The notes under the pieces: generated by a model
What the model was told of the DNA's origin: nothing
What the model saw: the letters and a program-made list of their open reading frames with translations, nothing else
Databases searched by the model: none
Shown here: positions 51,587-61,784 of the stretch, in pieces
Layout: every line of letters starts with the position of its first letter
Position numbering within the stretch: the stretch's first letter is position 1
Made by a program: the position numbers and the translations under genes
From: Flavobacterium terrigena
Lineage (GTDB): Bacteria > Bacteroidota > Bacteroidia > Flavobacteriales > Flavobacteriaceae
Direction of reading: 5' to 3'
DNA length: 64,000 bases
NCBI RefSeq assembly: GCF_900108955.1
Contig: NZ_FNYA01000002.1
Span: forward strand, 663,239 to 727,238

Positions 51587-52897
51587 CTATTCTTTCTTAT
51601 AATTAAATTTTTTCTGACCTTGTTTTAAAACAAAACCATCTTTTGAAAAATCCATTTCAATTCCACCAGCTTGAAAATAAAAAAGATCTTCGCTTGCGTA
51701 AGTCAGTGGAAATTCCGGTTGCCCAGTTGCTTGTCCGTATAAAGCGCCATTTTTTTCGAAAATGGTAACTTTCAAATTAATATCTTTTGAAGCATAAGTT
51801 CCTACATAATCTTTAATTTTCTCAGGATTTAGGGTTTCAAAAACAGGAAAACGATAAGGTGATTTGTAGTAAATACTCAAAATTCCAAGCATAATATCAT
51901 TTTGACTATAATTTACACCATTTGAAATGAATGAAATAGTCATATCATCTTGTTGATAATAACCCATTGTAGATTCAAAACCTTCAATTCTTCCGTTATG
52001 ACCAAAAAACTTTCTTTCTCCGAAAGGGAAACGAATTAACGCCATTCCGTAAGTGTCTTTCAATGTTTTCATTAATTCAAATGAAGCTGGACTCACTAAA
52101 TTTCCTTTAAAAAGTGCACGAATAAATTTCGTTAAATCTTCTGGTGTAGAGATGATTCCACCAGATGAAAAAGCGATATCGTTATTCCATTCATCAACTT
52201 GATCCCAATATTCACCATTAAATGTGTACGAATAACTTTCTCTTTTCGTAACATCCGTTTTTTCATTGGTATAATAGGTGTTTTTTAAACCTAACTTATC
52301 TGCTATTCTAATTTTTAAATTATCAGCGTATGATTTTTTAGTTACCTTTTCAATAATTAGTCCTAAAACAAAGTAGTTAGAATTGCTGTATTCGTGTTTC
52401 GAATCTGGTTCAAAAGTAGAAGTATAATTTTCAATTTTCTTCAAAATCAACTCTTTCATATTTGGTTTGTCCAAAACATCGGTTAACGTCGCATCAGCGT
52501 TTGCATAATCTTTAATCCCAGTTCTCTGGTATAATAACTGTTCAATAGTAATTTTATCGGCATTTTCAATTTTTGGGAAAAATCGACTTAATTTTGTAGT
52601 TAGTAAAATCTTTTTTTCTTCCACCAATTGCATAATCATGGTAGCCGTAAACGTTTTGGTGATAGAACCAATTTTGTATTTTGTCCCGCCATTTGCTCTA
52701 ATACCTTTTGTCGCTTCAGAAAAACCATAGGCTTGTTTAAAAACCACCTCATCACCTTGCATAATGCAAAGCGAACCCATAAACTTATCATGTTCATTCA
52801 AATAATTCAAAAGACTATCAATACGCGCTAAACTTGCTTCTTGAGCAAATGTGGCTACTGAAAGAAATAAAAATAAAATAGAAAGTTGTTTTTTCAT
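51587..52897 (-). CDS. Exported serine hydrolase, beta-lactamase/DD-peptidase family
   Basis: A 436-residue protein with a signal peptide (MKKQLSILFLFLSVATFAQ). The active-site S-x-x-K is Ser78-Ile-Thr-Lys81 in YKIGSITKTF; the Y-S-N motif is HEYSNSNYFVLG (about 170-180); a GHNGRIEGF segment (about 310) stands for the third box. A small C-terminal beta domain follows (about 360-436). Class C-type fold members include esterases and D-amino peptidases as well as beta-lactamases, so antibiotic resistance cannot be assumed. I start at the ATG at 52897 because it begins directly with the signal peptide; the longer frame adds 13 polar residues. Confidence 0.9.
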   Translation of the reverse strand: MKKQLSILFLFLSVATFAQEASLARIDSLLNYLNEHDKFMGSLCIMQGDEVVFKQAYGFSEATKGIRANGGTKYKIGSITKTFTATMIMQLVEEKKILLTTKLSRFFPKIENADKITIEQLLYQRTGIKDYANADATLTDVLDKPNMKELILKKIENYTSTFEPDSKHEYSNSNYFVLGLIIEKVTKKSYADNLKIRIADKLGLKNTYYTNEKTDVTKRESYSYTFNGEYWDQVDEWNNDIAFSSGGIISTPEDLTKFIRALFKGNLVSPASFELMKTLKDTYGMALIRFPFGERKFFGHNGRIEGFESTMGYYQQDDMTISFISNGVNYSQNDIMLGILSIYYKSPYRFPVFETLNPEKIKDYVGTYASKDINLKVTIFEKNGALYGQATGQPEFPLTYASEDLFYFQAGGIEMDFSKDGFVLKQGQKKFNYKKE

Positions 52898-53059
52898 GTC
52901 TTTATATGTTTTGTAATTTGTATATTTTTTATGCAAAATGTTACTTTAAATAAGAATTTGATTTCAGAAACATTACTAGCTATAACGAAATTAAGCAAAT
53001 AGAATTGCATACAAAAACCAAAATTTTCACGTTTATACAAATATCAGTACTTTTACCCT

Positions 53060-56000
53060 ATGTTTAAACAGCTATTTCTTTTTTTAATTTTATGTACGAT
53101 TTCTGTTGGCTTTGGTCAAGAGAAAAATCAGGCATTTAAAACTAGAAAAATGGTTTACACAAAAGCGGAAATTCAAATTGATACTTTAGCGTTAAATCCG
53201 AATTCATTCAAAATATACAACTTTGATAATCAGGAAATTGACACATCTTTTTATTCCTTCAATTATCAAACCAAAAAACTAATTTTCAAAAAAGAATTTC
53301 AAGATTCGGTCAAAGTCGAATATTACCAATTGCCGAATTTCCTAACTAAAACCTATACCATTTACGACGAGAAAAAAATTGTTCCAAATGAAAATGGCCG
53401 ATTATTAACGTTTACCGAAAACAATAAAAAACCGATTACAGTATTTAATGGTTTGCAAACGAATGGAAGTATTTCTCGTGGAATTACGGTTGGAAACAAT
53501 CAGAATACGGTTTTAAATTCGAATTTAGACTTACAGATTTCAGGGAAAATATCAGATAACGTTACTTTAAAAGCCTCCATTCAAGATAGTAATATTCCGT
53601 TGCAAGAAGGTGGATATTCTCAAAAGATAGATGAATTTGACCAGATATTTATTGAGCTTTCCTCTAAAAATTGGAACATTCGTGCTGGAGATTTATTTTT
53701 AGAAAACAGGAAAACTTCTTTTTTAAATTTTAATAAGAAAGTCCAAGGCTTATCATCGCATTTTAATTGGGGAAATACCACTAAAAACGATTTGTTTTTT
53801 GCGGCTTCCTTGGTTCGTGGACAATATGCCAAAAGTAATTTCACAGGTCAAGAAGGCAATCAAGGTCCGTATAAATTACGTGGAAATAGCGGCGAATTAT
53901 ATGTTTTAATTATTTCCGGTTCGGAACGTGTTTACGTGAATGGAATTTTAAAAGAACGCGGCGAAAACAAAGATTATATTATCGATTATAATGCGGGTGA
54001 AATTATTTTCAACGCGACTTTCCCCATTACTTCCGAAATGCGAATTGTGATGGAATATCAATATTCGGATAGAAATTTTACGCGATTTTTAAGTTATGGT
54101 GGTTTCAGTCACGAAAGCGATAAATTCAGTATTGGAGCGTATGTATATTCTGAAAATGATGTGAAAAATCAACCATTACAACAAAGTTTATCGGAAGAAC
54201 AAGTACAAATTTTACAAAATGCAGGTGATGATATGACTCAAATGAATGCGCCTTCCGCTTATGAAGACACGTATTCGGAAAATAAAATTTTGTACAAAAA
54301 AACAATTATTGGTTTAGATGAAATTTTTGAGTTTTCAACCGATCAAACCCAAACTTTATATCAAGTGAAGTTTACATTCTTAGGAAATAATTTAGGAAAT
54401 TACGTTTTGGCAAGTAACAATACGATTGGTAGAATTTATGAATATGTGGCGCCAATCGCTGGAATTCCGCAAGGAAGCTATGAACCGATTGTGAAATTAA
54501 TTGCGCCAACAAAAATTCAAATTGCTACGATTGTCAGTAAATATTCGCCAACAGAAAAAACAGAAATTGAAACAGAACTTGCGATTTCTAACAACGATAA
54601 AAATTTATTTTCTGGTATAGATGACGCCAATAATCAAGGAATTGCTTCTAAATTGAACATCAAACAACAGTTGTTTTCTAAAGTAATTAGTGTGCAATCT
54701 TTTGCGAATGTTAACTACATTCAAGAAAATTTCAAACCAATTGAGCGTTTGTATAATATTGAATTTAACCGCGATTGGAACATCACCAATCCGCTAGGGA
54801 ATCAGGTTTTGATTATTGGCGGATTTCAATTTAATTCGGTTCAAAGAGATTCTGTAAAGTGGAAAACTTTCGGAAAATATCAATTTGAAAAGTTAGATTA
54901 TTCTGTTAATTTTTCTGGAAACAAACATGTTTTTCAAGCTGTAGCGAAGAATAATTCGATCGTTTTTCAAACCAATACAAGTTTGATGAATAGCAAAAGT
55001 GATTTAAGCAAATCTGACTTTTTCAGAAATCAGAATGTAGCGAAATATCATTTTAAGAAAAACTATATTGGTGGAAGTTTTAGAAATGAAAACAGTAAAG
55101 AAATTCTAACCCAAACCCAAACTTTAAGTAATTTTAGTCAGCGATTTACCGAATATGGAAATTTCATTGGACGTGGCGATTCAACAGCGGTTTTTACAGA
55201 AATTGGTTATTTGGCACGACAAAATGATAGTCTACAAAACAATGTTTTAAAACGAGTAAATGCTTCTTTTTCTACCTATTTGAAATCGCAATTGATTAAA
55301 AATGACAGAAGAAATTTAGGCGTTTTCATTAATTATAGAACGTTGAAATTTGCCGATAATCGTCCCACAGAACCATCTATAAATTCGAGATTAAATTACT
55401 CAGATTCGTTTTTTAATAATTTAATTCAAACCACTACTTTTTACGAAAATAATTCGGGAAGTATTGCCCAACAAGAGTTTACCTATTTAGAAGTCGATCC
55501 GGGACGAGGCGTTTATATGTGGAACGATTATAACAACAACAACGTTCAGGAATTACAAGAATTTGAAATTGCTACTTTTCCAGATTTAGCCAAATATGTG
55601 AAAGTATTTTTACCGAATCAAATATTTATTCGAACCTATCAAAATAAATTGAGTCAAACGCTGATTTTTAACGGAAATGCTTGGCAAAACGAAACAGGTT
55701 TCAAGAAATTTATATCCAATTTTTACAATCAATCTTCCTTAATTATTGATAAAAAAGTAGCCAGAAATTCTAATTCTTTCGAATGGAATCCGTTTTCAAA
55801 AGATGAAGAAGATTTAATTGGATTGAACAATAATTTCAGAAATAGCTTATTCTTTCACAAAGGAAAACAGAGAAATTCGGTGACATATACCTACAATTCA
55901 AGTTCGTTGAAAAACTTATTAAATTTTGGTAGTCAAGAAAACTATATCAAAAGTCATCAAGTGCAATATGTGCATTTGGTAAAAAAGTTTTGGTTGTTTC

Positions 56001-56467
56001 AAGTGCAAACGAATACTTCCAATTCGGAAAGTATTTCAAATAGTTATGCTAGTCGAAATTTCAACATTGATGGTTTAGAAATTGCGCCAAAAGTCTCTTA
56101 TATTTTTTCTAAAAATGCGAGTTGGGACGTTTTTTACGAAAACAGTAAAAAAGAAAATACGTTGGGCAATTTAGAAAGCTTAAAACAAAATCAGTTTGGA
56201 ACTTCTTTCAATTGGAATACGGAAAAAGGATTTTCCATGAATGGAATTTTCACATATATTAATAACGATTTTACTGGAAGTGCTTCTTCTCCAGTTGGTT
56301 TTCAGTTGTTAGAAGGTTTGCAAAACGGAAAAAACACCACTTGGCAACTCTTATTTCAGAAAAATATCACGCAATTTTTAGATGTTTCCATTAATTATAA
56401 CGGACGAAAATCGGAAACGAGTAAAACCATTCATACAGGAACAGTTCAGTTACGAGCATTTTTTTAA
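53060..56467 (+). CDS. Large predicted outer-membrane beta-barrel protein
   Basis: A 1135-residue protein with a signal peptide (MFKQLFLFLILCTISVGFGQ). The rest is almost all alternating beta pattern with many Asn, Ser, Tyr and Phe, as in outer-membrane barrels. A conserved-looking N-terminal region (SISRGITVGNNQNTVLNSNL, about 139-158, and KASIQDSNIPLQEGG) resembles the first strands of large Bacteroidota surface proteins. It ends VQLRAFF, with a terminal aromatic residue as needed for barrel assembly. I do not recognise a named family. The T9SS cargo gene follows 127 bases later. Confidence 0.7.
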   Translation: MFKQLFLFLILCTISVGFGQEKNQAFKTRKMVYTKAEIQIDTLALNPNSFKIYNFDNQEIDTSFYSFNYQTKKLIFKKEFQDSVKVEYYQLPNFLTKTYTIYDEKKIVPNENGRLLTFTENNKKPITVFNGLQTNGSISRGITVGNNQNTVLNSNLDLQISGKISDNVTLKASIQDSNIPLQEGGYSQKIDEFDQIFIELSSKNWNIRAGDLFLENRKTSFLNFNKKVQGLSSHFNWGNTTKNDLFFAASLVRGQYAKSNFTGQEGNQGPYKLRGNSGELYVLIISGSERVYVNGILKERGENKDYIIDYNAGEIIFNATFPITSEMRIVMEYQYSDRNFTRFLSYGGFSHESDKFSIGAYVYSENDVKNQPLQQSLSEEQVQILQNAGDDMTQMNAPSAYEDTYSENKILYKKTIIGLDEIFEFSTDQTQTLYQVKFTFLGNNLGNYVLASNNTIGRIYEYVAPIAGIPQGSYEPIVKLIAPTKIQIATIVSKYSPTEKTEIETELAISNNDKNLFSGIDDANNQGIASKLNIKQQLFSKVISVQSFANVNYIQENFKPIERLYNIEFNRDWNITNPLGNQVLIIGGFQFNSVQRDSVKWKTFGKYQFEKLDYSVNFSGNKHVFQAVAKNNSIVFQTNTSLMNSKSDLSKSDFFRNQNVAKYHFKKNYIGGSFRNENSKEILTQTQTLSNFSQRFTEYGNFIGRGDSTAVFTEIGYLARQNDSLQNNVLKRVNASFSTYLKSQLIKNDRRNLGVFINYRTLKFADNRPTEPSINSRLNYSDSFFNNLIQTTTFYENNSGSIAQQEFTYLEVDPGRGVYMWNDYNNNNVQELQEFEIATFPDLAKYVKVFLPNQIFIRTYQNKLSQTLIFNGNAWQNETGFKKFISNFYNQSSLIIDKKVARNSNSFEWNPFSKDEEDLIGLNNNFRNSLFFHKGKQRNSVTYTYNSSSLKNLLNFGSQENYIKSHQVQYVHLVKKFWLFQVQTNTSNSESISNSYASRNFNIDGLEIAPKVSYIFSKNASWDVFYENSKKENTLGNLESLKQNQFGTSFNWNTEKGFSMNGIFTYINNDFTGSASSPVGFQLLEGLQNGKNTTWQLLFQKNITQFLDVSINYNGRKSETSKTIHTGTVQLRAFF

Positions 56468-56594
56468 AATATTTAACATATTGTTCAAAAACACCTTGTA
56501 TTCTTAAAGAAAATCTAATAAAATCTTATTTTTTCGGTGTTTAAGATTTGATTTTAATAAAAATAGAATAAATTTGTTTTAAAATTAACCCACA

Positions 56595-59500
56595 ATGAAA
56601 AATTACCTACTAATATTAACATTTTTTGCTTTCATTACTAGTCAAGCCCAACTAAGTAATAAGCACTGGTTACCGCCTTTACATTCGAGAGACGATTCCA
56701 CCATTCAAGATCAATATTTATACATTTCTACGGCAGAAACTACACCTTTTCAAGTGAATGTAACGACTGGAAATGGCGTACCAATTTCTGGTTCACCTTT
56801 TACAATTTCTCAAACCAATCCGGTTGTTGTAAATGCAGGAGTTGGACAACCTTCAAATATGTTTTTGGATTATAATGACATTAACATCGTAAAAAGCGAT
56901 AAAGGATTAATTTTAGAAGGTCCAAAAGATTTTTATGTAAGTTTTAGAATGAGACATATAAATCATGCTGAGACATTAATTTCTAAGGGCCGACCTGGTA
57001 TCGGAACCGATTTTAGATTGGGAAGTACACCTCAAGGCGGAGAAGTTTCAATTAGAAATTTTGTATCTAGTGTTATGGCAACAGAAGATAACACTTCTAT
57101 TACTTTATCTGATTATAACACTAATGTAGAATTTGTTTCTGGTGCTGGTTTTATAACTGACGATACGCAAACATTTATTCTAAACGCCGGTGAATCAATT
57201 GTTTTTAGTGGTTATGCAGACAATCCTAATAACTGGACTGGCTTTATTGGTGCTTCGTTGACTTCTACAAAACCAGTTGCAGTAAGCACTGGAAACGCTA
57301 CTGGAGGAGTTACCGATAATGGTTCCGATTTTACATTAGATCAAATTGTTTCTTCTTCACAAATTGGAACAGAATATATATTTATTGAAGGTAATGGGAC
57401 ACCACAAATGGAATTACCTTTAATTATTGCTGATGAAGACAATACACAAATTTTTGTCAATGGAAATCCAGTTGCTGCGACTACATTAAATGCTGGCGAT
57501 TATTATTTAGTTCCGAATTCAGAATACCAAGGAACTTCCAATAAAAATATTTATGTAAAATCTACTAAACCAGTTTTTGCTTATCAATTAATTGGAGGTG
57601 CACCTTCAAGTCCAACTTCTGGATTAAACTTCATACCTCCATTAAGTTGTTTCTTTCAAGAATCTGTTTATTTACCTGCAATTGACCAAATTGGAGGAAA
57701 TACTTATTCTACAGATTTAATGATATTAACTTATTCTAATGCAACTATAACAATTAATGGTACACCAATAAGTACTACACAAGCACAAACAGTGTTAGGA
57801 AATACAGATTGGGTGACTTATAGAATTTCTGGATATTCAGGCAATGTAAATGTAGTTTCAACTGGACCTTTAGCTGTTGGTGTTTTTGGTTCTAGTGGTG
57901 CTGCTGGTTATGCTGGTTATTACTCAGGATTTGGTAGTGCTCCACAGGACACACCAATAACTGTTTGTTCATCAACAACTACAAACCTATTTGATGGTAT
58001 TAATGGAAATCCTGGACCAGGTGGAACATGGACTGTTCCGGCCGGCGGAGCCCCTTTAGCTGGAGATGTTTTTGACCCAGCTATTAATATTGCAGGTGAA
58101 TACCAATACGCATTTACAAAAACATGTAATACAGCGTTAACAAATATTAGCGTTAAAGTAAATGTTACGATTCAACAAGCTAACAATGTTGGAACAAATA
58201 CTACAAAAAATACATGTAAAAATGCGGTTTCATTTGACTTGTTTCCTTTATTAGGAACCGGAGTTACAACTGGCGGAATTTGGTCTCCAGCATTAGCTAG
58301 TGGAACAGGAATTTTCAACCCAGCAGTTGATGCAAGTGGAACTTATACTTATACGATTCCTGCAAGTGGTGTTTGTCCGGCTTTATCTTCTACTGTTATT
58401 GTAACGAATTATGACATTCCAACTTTAGTAGCAATTACTGATTTAAAAGTTTGTGATGATGCAATTGATGGAAGCGATACAAACGGTCAAACTACATTCA
58501 ATTTATCACCAAAAACTACTGAGATTTTAAATAGTCAAACTGATGTAAATGTTACTTACCATTTATTACAAAACGAAGCGATTGCAGGTACAAATGCTAT
58601 TACTTCTTATACTGGTTCAGACAAAATAATTTACGTACGATTGTTTAATACACTTACCAACTGTTTTAATACTACAAGCTTTAATTTAGTTGTTACACCT
58701 TTACCAGTTGTAAACAATCCTGTAACTTTAAGACAATGTGATGATAATACTGATGCCATTTCTAATTTTAATTTAACAGAAGCAAACAGTATAATATCTA
58801 GTCAAAGTAATTTAATTTTTAAATATTATTTGTCACAAGCAGATGCTCAAGGAGACATCAGTCGAATTCCAAATGAAACAGCTTATACTTCTCCAAATGG
58901 CGGAGTGGTTTGGGCTCGTATCGAAAATGAAAATGGATGTATTAGAACTGCGCAAGTAAATTTAGCGGTTTCAGCTACACAAATCCCTGCAACTTTTCCA
59001 AAAATTGTATTAGAACAATGTGATGAATTCATAAACAACCCTGATCCAATTGCAGACGATCCTGACAATGATGGAATTGATTTCTTCGACTTAAATTTAG
59101 CAACAAATGACCCAGTGAATGGTATTTTGGCTCAATTTACAAATAGTACAAATTTAATTGTTACCTACTATGAGAGTCAAACTGATGCCTTGGCAGAATT
59201 AAATCCAATTGACACCAATAATATAGATGGCTATAGAAACATTACTCCAAATCTTCAACAAATTTGGGTAAGAATTGATAGTAATATAAACAATGATTGT
59301 GTTGGTTTAGGTCAATATGTAGATTTAAAAGTAAATCCGCTACCCGATTTTGATATTCCAACTTTAGAAGTTTTATGTGTACAACCAGGAACTGGGATTG
59401 GAAATTATGCTATAAATGCCACTCCAACAACTCCAGGAAACTACACCTATACTTGGACACCAACAAATCCTGACACAACAGCTGGTTTAGAAAATGCAGT

Positions 59501-60089
59501 TTTTAATGCTTCAGCAAATGGTATTTATAAAGTTGTGGTTACAAATACTGCAACGTCATGTTCAAGAGAAGACCAAACGGAAATACTTATTTCTTCAGCT
59601 CCACAAGCTGTAGAAGCAGAATTAGTATCAGAAATTTTCGTTAGTGGATTATCAACTATTCAAGCAGTAGTTATTGGCGGATTTGGTACTTACGAATATA
59701 GTTTAAACCAAATTGACTGGCAAACAAGTCCAGTTTTTGCGAATTTAGAAAACGACACCTACACCATCTATGTAAGAGATATTAATGGTTGTGGAGAAGG
59801 AAATTCAAATCAAATTGCCACTATTTCATTTCCAAATTACTTCACACCAAATGGCGATGGATATAACGATAGCTGGAAAATAGAAGGTTTAACTGAAGAA
59901 TTTGAAGTAAAAATTTACATTTTTGACCGTTACGGGAAACTAATCAAACAAATTGATGCTTATGGAAATGGTTGGGATGGAAAACTTAATGGTATAGATG
60001 TGATTTCTTCAGATTACTGGTTTAAAATTGAATATAAAGAAAACGGTATTCAAAAAGAATTTAGATCACACTTTAGCTTAAAAAGATAA
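56595..60089 (+). CDS. Large surface protein with T9SS type B C-terminal signal
   Basis: A 1164-residue secreted protein. After a signal peptide (about 1-19) comes a domain with KDFYVSFRMRHINHAETLIS and ISGYSGNVNVVSTGPLAVGV, similar to the IgGFc-binding-type domain of adhesion proteins (about 95-450). Several Ig-like or PKD-like repeats follow with paired Cys (LKVCDDAIDGSDTNGQTTFN, LRQCDDNTDAISNFNLTEAN, LEQCDEFINN...). The last 85 residues, FPNYFTPNGDGYNDSWKIEG then FDRYGKLIKQ, are the type B (gliding-motility CHU_C) signal for the type IX system. Likely an adhesin. Confidence 0.9.
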   Translation: MKNYLLILTFFAFITSQAQLSNKHWLPPLHSRDDSTIQDQYLYISTAETTPFQVNVTTGNGVPISGSPFTISQTNPVVVNAGVGQPSNMFLDYNDINIVKSDKGLILEGPKDFYVSFRMRHINHAETLISKGRPGIGTDFRLGSTPQGGEVSIRNFVSSVMATEDNTSITLSDYNTNVEFVSGAGFITDDTQTFILNAGESIVFSGYADNPNNWTGFIGASLTSTKPVAVSTGNATGGVTDNGSDFTLDQIVSSSQIGTEYIFIEGNGTPQMELPLIIADEDNTQIFVNGNPVAATTLNAGDYYLVPNSEYQGTSNKNIYVKSTKPVFAYQLIGGAPSSPTSGLNFIPPLSCFFQESVYLPAIDQIGGNTYSTDLMILTYSNATITINGTPISTTQAQTVLGNTDWVTYRISGYSGNVNVVSTGPLAVGVFGSSGAAGYAGYYSGFGSAPQDTPITVCSSTTTNLFDGINGNPGPGGTWTVPAGGAPLAGDVFDPAINIAGEYQYAFTKTCNTALTNISVKVNVTIQQANNVGTNTTKNTCKNAVSFDLFPLLGTGVTTGGIWSPALASGTGIFNPAVDASGTYTYTIPASGVCPALSSTVIVTNYDIPTLVAITDLKVCDDAIDGSDTNGQTTFNLSPKTTEILNSQTDVNVTYHLLQNEAIAGTNAITSYTGSDKIIYVRLFNTLTNCFNTTSFNLVVTPLPVVNNPVTLRQCDDNTDAISNFNLTEANSIISSQSNLIFKYYLSQADAQGDISRIPNETAYTSPNGGVVWARIENENGCIRTAQVNLAVSATQIPATFPKIVLEQCDEFINNPDPIADDPDNDGIDFFDLNLATNDPVNGILAQFTNSTNLIVTYYESQTDALAELNPIDTNNIDGYRNITPNLQQIWVRIDSNINNDCVGLGQYVDLKVNPLPDFDIPTLEVLCVQPGTGIGNYAINATPTTPGNYTYTWTPTNPDTTAGLENAVFNASANGIYKVVVTNTATSCSREDQTEILISSAPQAVEAELVSEIFVSGLSTIQAVVIGGFGTYEYSLNQIDWQTSPVFANLENDTYTIYVRDINGCGEGNSNQIATISFPNYFTPNGDGYNDSWKIEGLTEEFEVKIYIFDRYGKLIKQIDAYGNGWDGKLNGIDVISSDYWFKIEYKENGIQKEFRSHFSLKR

Positions 60090-60111
60090 TCTAATTCTCA
60101 AAAGAGAAACA

Positions 60112-60156
60112 ACCGCAGATTCGCAGATTTTAATTTTTTATCTGCTAATCTGCGGT
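60112..60156. repeat. Repeat-derived long hairpin (CGCAGAT type)
   Basis: ACCGCAGATTCGCAGAT (60112-60128) pairs with ATCTGCTAATCTGCGGT (60140-60156) with one mismatch. The word GCAGATT is shared with the gap at 31.9 kb. It lies after the T9SS gene and before echA-like gene, both forward, so it may also terminate transcription. Confidence 0.6.
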
Positions 60157-60170
60157 AAAATTTTAAAAAA

Positions 60171-60917
60171 ATGACAGCATTCGTAAAACAAGAAGTTAAA
60201 AATAATATTGGATATATCACGTTTTTTCACCCTGCTGGAAATTCGTTCCCGAGTACACAATTACAACAATTAGTTGAAACCATTCAAGATTTAGATAAGA
60301 ATGAAAACGCTACAATTATAGTCTTACAAAGCGAAGGCAATACGTTTTGTGCAGGTGCATCTTTTGACGAATTATTACAAATTGATAACTTAACCGACGG
60401 AAAACAATTTTTCTCTGGTTTTGCCAATGTGATAAACGCGATGCGAAACTGTTCTAAATTAATTGTGGGGAAAGTTCAAGGTAAAGCCGTTGGTGGTGGC
60501 GTTGGAATTGTGGCTGCTTGCGATTATGCTTTAGCAACCACAAAAGCTGATGTAAAACTTTCTGAATTAACGATTGGAATTGGACCATTCGTAATTGAAC
60601 CAGCTGTTAGCCGAAAAATTGGACAAACTGCCATGAGCGAATTAACTTTAGCAGGAAACGAATGGAAACCCGCAACTTGGGCATTTGAAAAAGGTTTGTT
60701 TGCCAAATTGTTACAACCGGAAGAATTAGATTCAGAATTAGAAAAATTCGCTTTACAATTAGCGAGCTACAATCCAGAAGCTTTATCAGAAATGAAAAAA
60801 GTATTGTGGCAAAACACATCACATTGGAGCACTTTATTATACGAACGCGCTGAAATATCAGGCAAATTAGTGTTGAGTGATTTTACGAAAAAGGCGTTGG
60901 AAGCTTTTAAGAAATAG
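60171..60917 (+). CDS. Enoyl-CoA hydratase/isomerase family protein
   Basis: A 248-residue crotonase-fold protein. SEGNTFCAGASFDELL and VQGKAVGGGVGIVAACDYAL are the two oxyanion-hole segments; KLSELTIGIGPFVIEPAVSR follows where hydratases have the second catalytic Glu, here in a G-I-G-P-F-V-I-E-P form. In Bacteroidota such genes often belong to phenylacetate or fatty-acid breakdown, but no such neighbours are here. Substrate undetermined. Confidence 0.9.
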   Translation: MTAFVKQEVKNNIGYITFFHPAGNSFPSTQLQQLVETIQDLDKNENATIIVLQSEGNTFCAGASFDELLQIDNLTDGKQFFSGFANVINAMRNCSKLIVGKVQGKAVGGGVGIVAACDYALATTKADVKLSELTIGIGPFVIEPAVSRKIGQTAMSELTLAGNEWKPATWAFEKGLFAKLLQPEELDSELEKFALQLASYNPEALSEMKKVLWQNTSHWSTLLYERAEISGKLVLSDFTKKALEAFKK

Positions 60918-60940
60918 TCTTTAAAAACAATTACTGTATT

Positions 60941-61108
60941 CTAGCCGCGATAGTAGCGGCATCCTTTTTAAAATTGTTGCCTGAGGCTCTCGAAGGCAAT
61001 AATTTTAAAAAGATATAGCGGATAGCGGGACAAAAAGCGAACTGAAATACTAGATGTTTGCTTCTTATAAAAAAGATACTGAAACAAGTTCAGCATGACA
61101 AAGCAGTG
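60941..61108. repeat. Structured intergenic element with 19-base stem
   Basis: GCCGC-(GATAGTA)-GCGGC (60944-60960) is followed by a 19-base stem: CTTTTTAAAATTGTTGCCT (60964-60982) pairs with AGGCAATAATTTTAAAAAG (60994-61012), with one G-U. Then come AGCGGATAGCGGGACAAAAA (to 61036) and, further on, GTTCAGCATGACAAA. The whole lies between convergent genes and may also act as a terminator. Confidence 0.6.
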
Positions 61109-61116
61109 ATAAAACC

Positions 61117-61719
61117 CTAACTCGTTTTCAACCAACCCGTAATACTAAATCTTTTTCTCTGAACTGGTTTTACTTCGTGTTCTAAGATTTGACTTTCAAA
61201 AATTACGACTCTGCCTTTTAATGGGTAAATTTTAATTTCCTCTTCTGTTTTGTAAATGACTAATTCGCCACCAAATTCAGGTTGCCAATTTTCATCGTTT
61301 AAATAACAAACTATAGATAATTTTCTTCGGGTATCGTTTTTAAAAACATCTAAATGACGTTTATAAAATGTGCCTTCAGGATAAATGGCATAATGAAATT
61401 CTTTGTTCGAAATTCCTAAATAACAAGTCGCGTTGATGTACGCCACAAAATCATTTATTTGATTGAAAAACGTTTCCGAAGCTTCGTTTTTGTCTTCTTC
61501 ATTCAACCAAAAAATATAATCACCACGAATTTCATCTTTAATAATTTCATCCGATTTATTCCCAATTGCCGATTTCTTAAACTCGGAAGTCTCGAATTTA
61601 TTTTCCAATTCGGTACGCATAATTTGTACGGCTTCTTCCGAAAAAAAAGCATCACAAACTGCATATTGATTTTCTAATAAATCGGTAATTATAGTTTCGT
61701 AAAGCGGATTCAATTCCAT
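61117..61719 (-). CDS. 2OG-Fe(II) dioxygenase (prolyl 4-hydroxylase-like)
   Basis: A 200-residue protein of the iron/2-oxoglutarate oxygenase superfamily. The metal triad is visible as H-x-D in YKRHLDVFKND (about 126-136) and His in SQILEHEVKPVQRKRFSITG (about 177-196), where the Arg binds 2-oxoglutarate. FGGELVIYKT and GRVVIFES are the core strands. Substrate unknown; relatives hydroxylate protein prolines or small molecules. Confidence 0.88.
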   Translation of the reverse strand: MELNPLYETIITDLLENQYAVCDAFFSEEAVQIMRTELENKFETSEFKKSAIGNKSDEIIKDEIRGDYIFWLNEEDKNEASETFFNQINDFVAYINATCYLGISNKEFHYAIYPEGTFYKRHLDVFKNDTRRKLSIVCYLNDENWQPEFGGELVIYKTEEEIKIYPLKGRVVIFESQILEHEVKPVQRKRFSITGWLKTS

Positions 61720-61784
61720 TGCAATGATATTTAAAGCAAAGATATACGTTTATTTTTGTAATTTTGCATTTCAATTATCAGACA

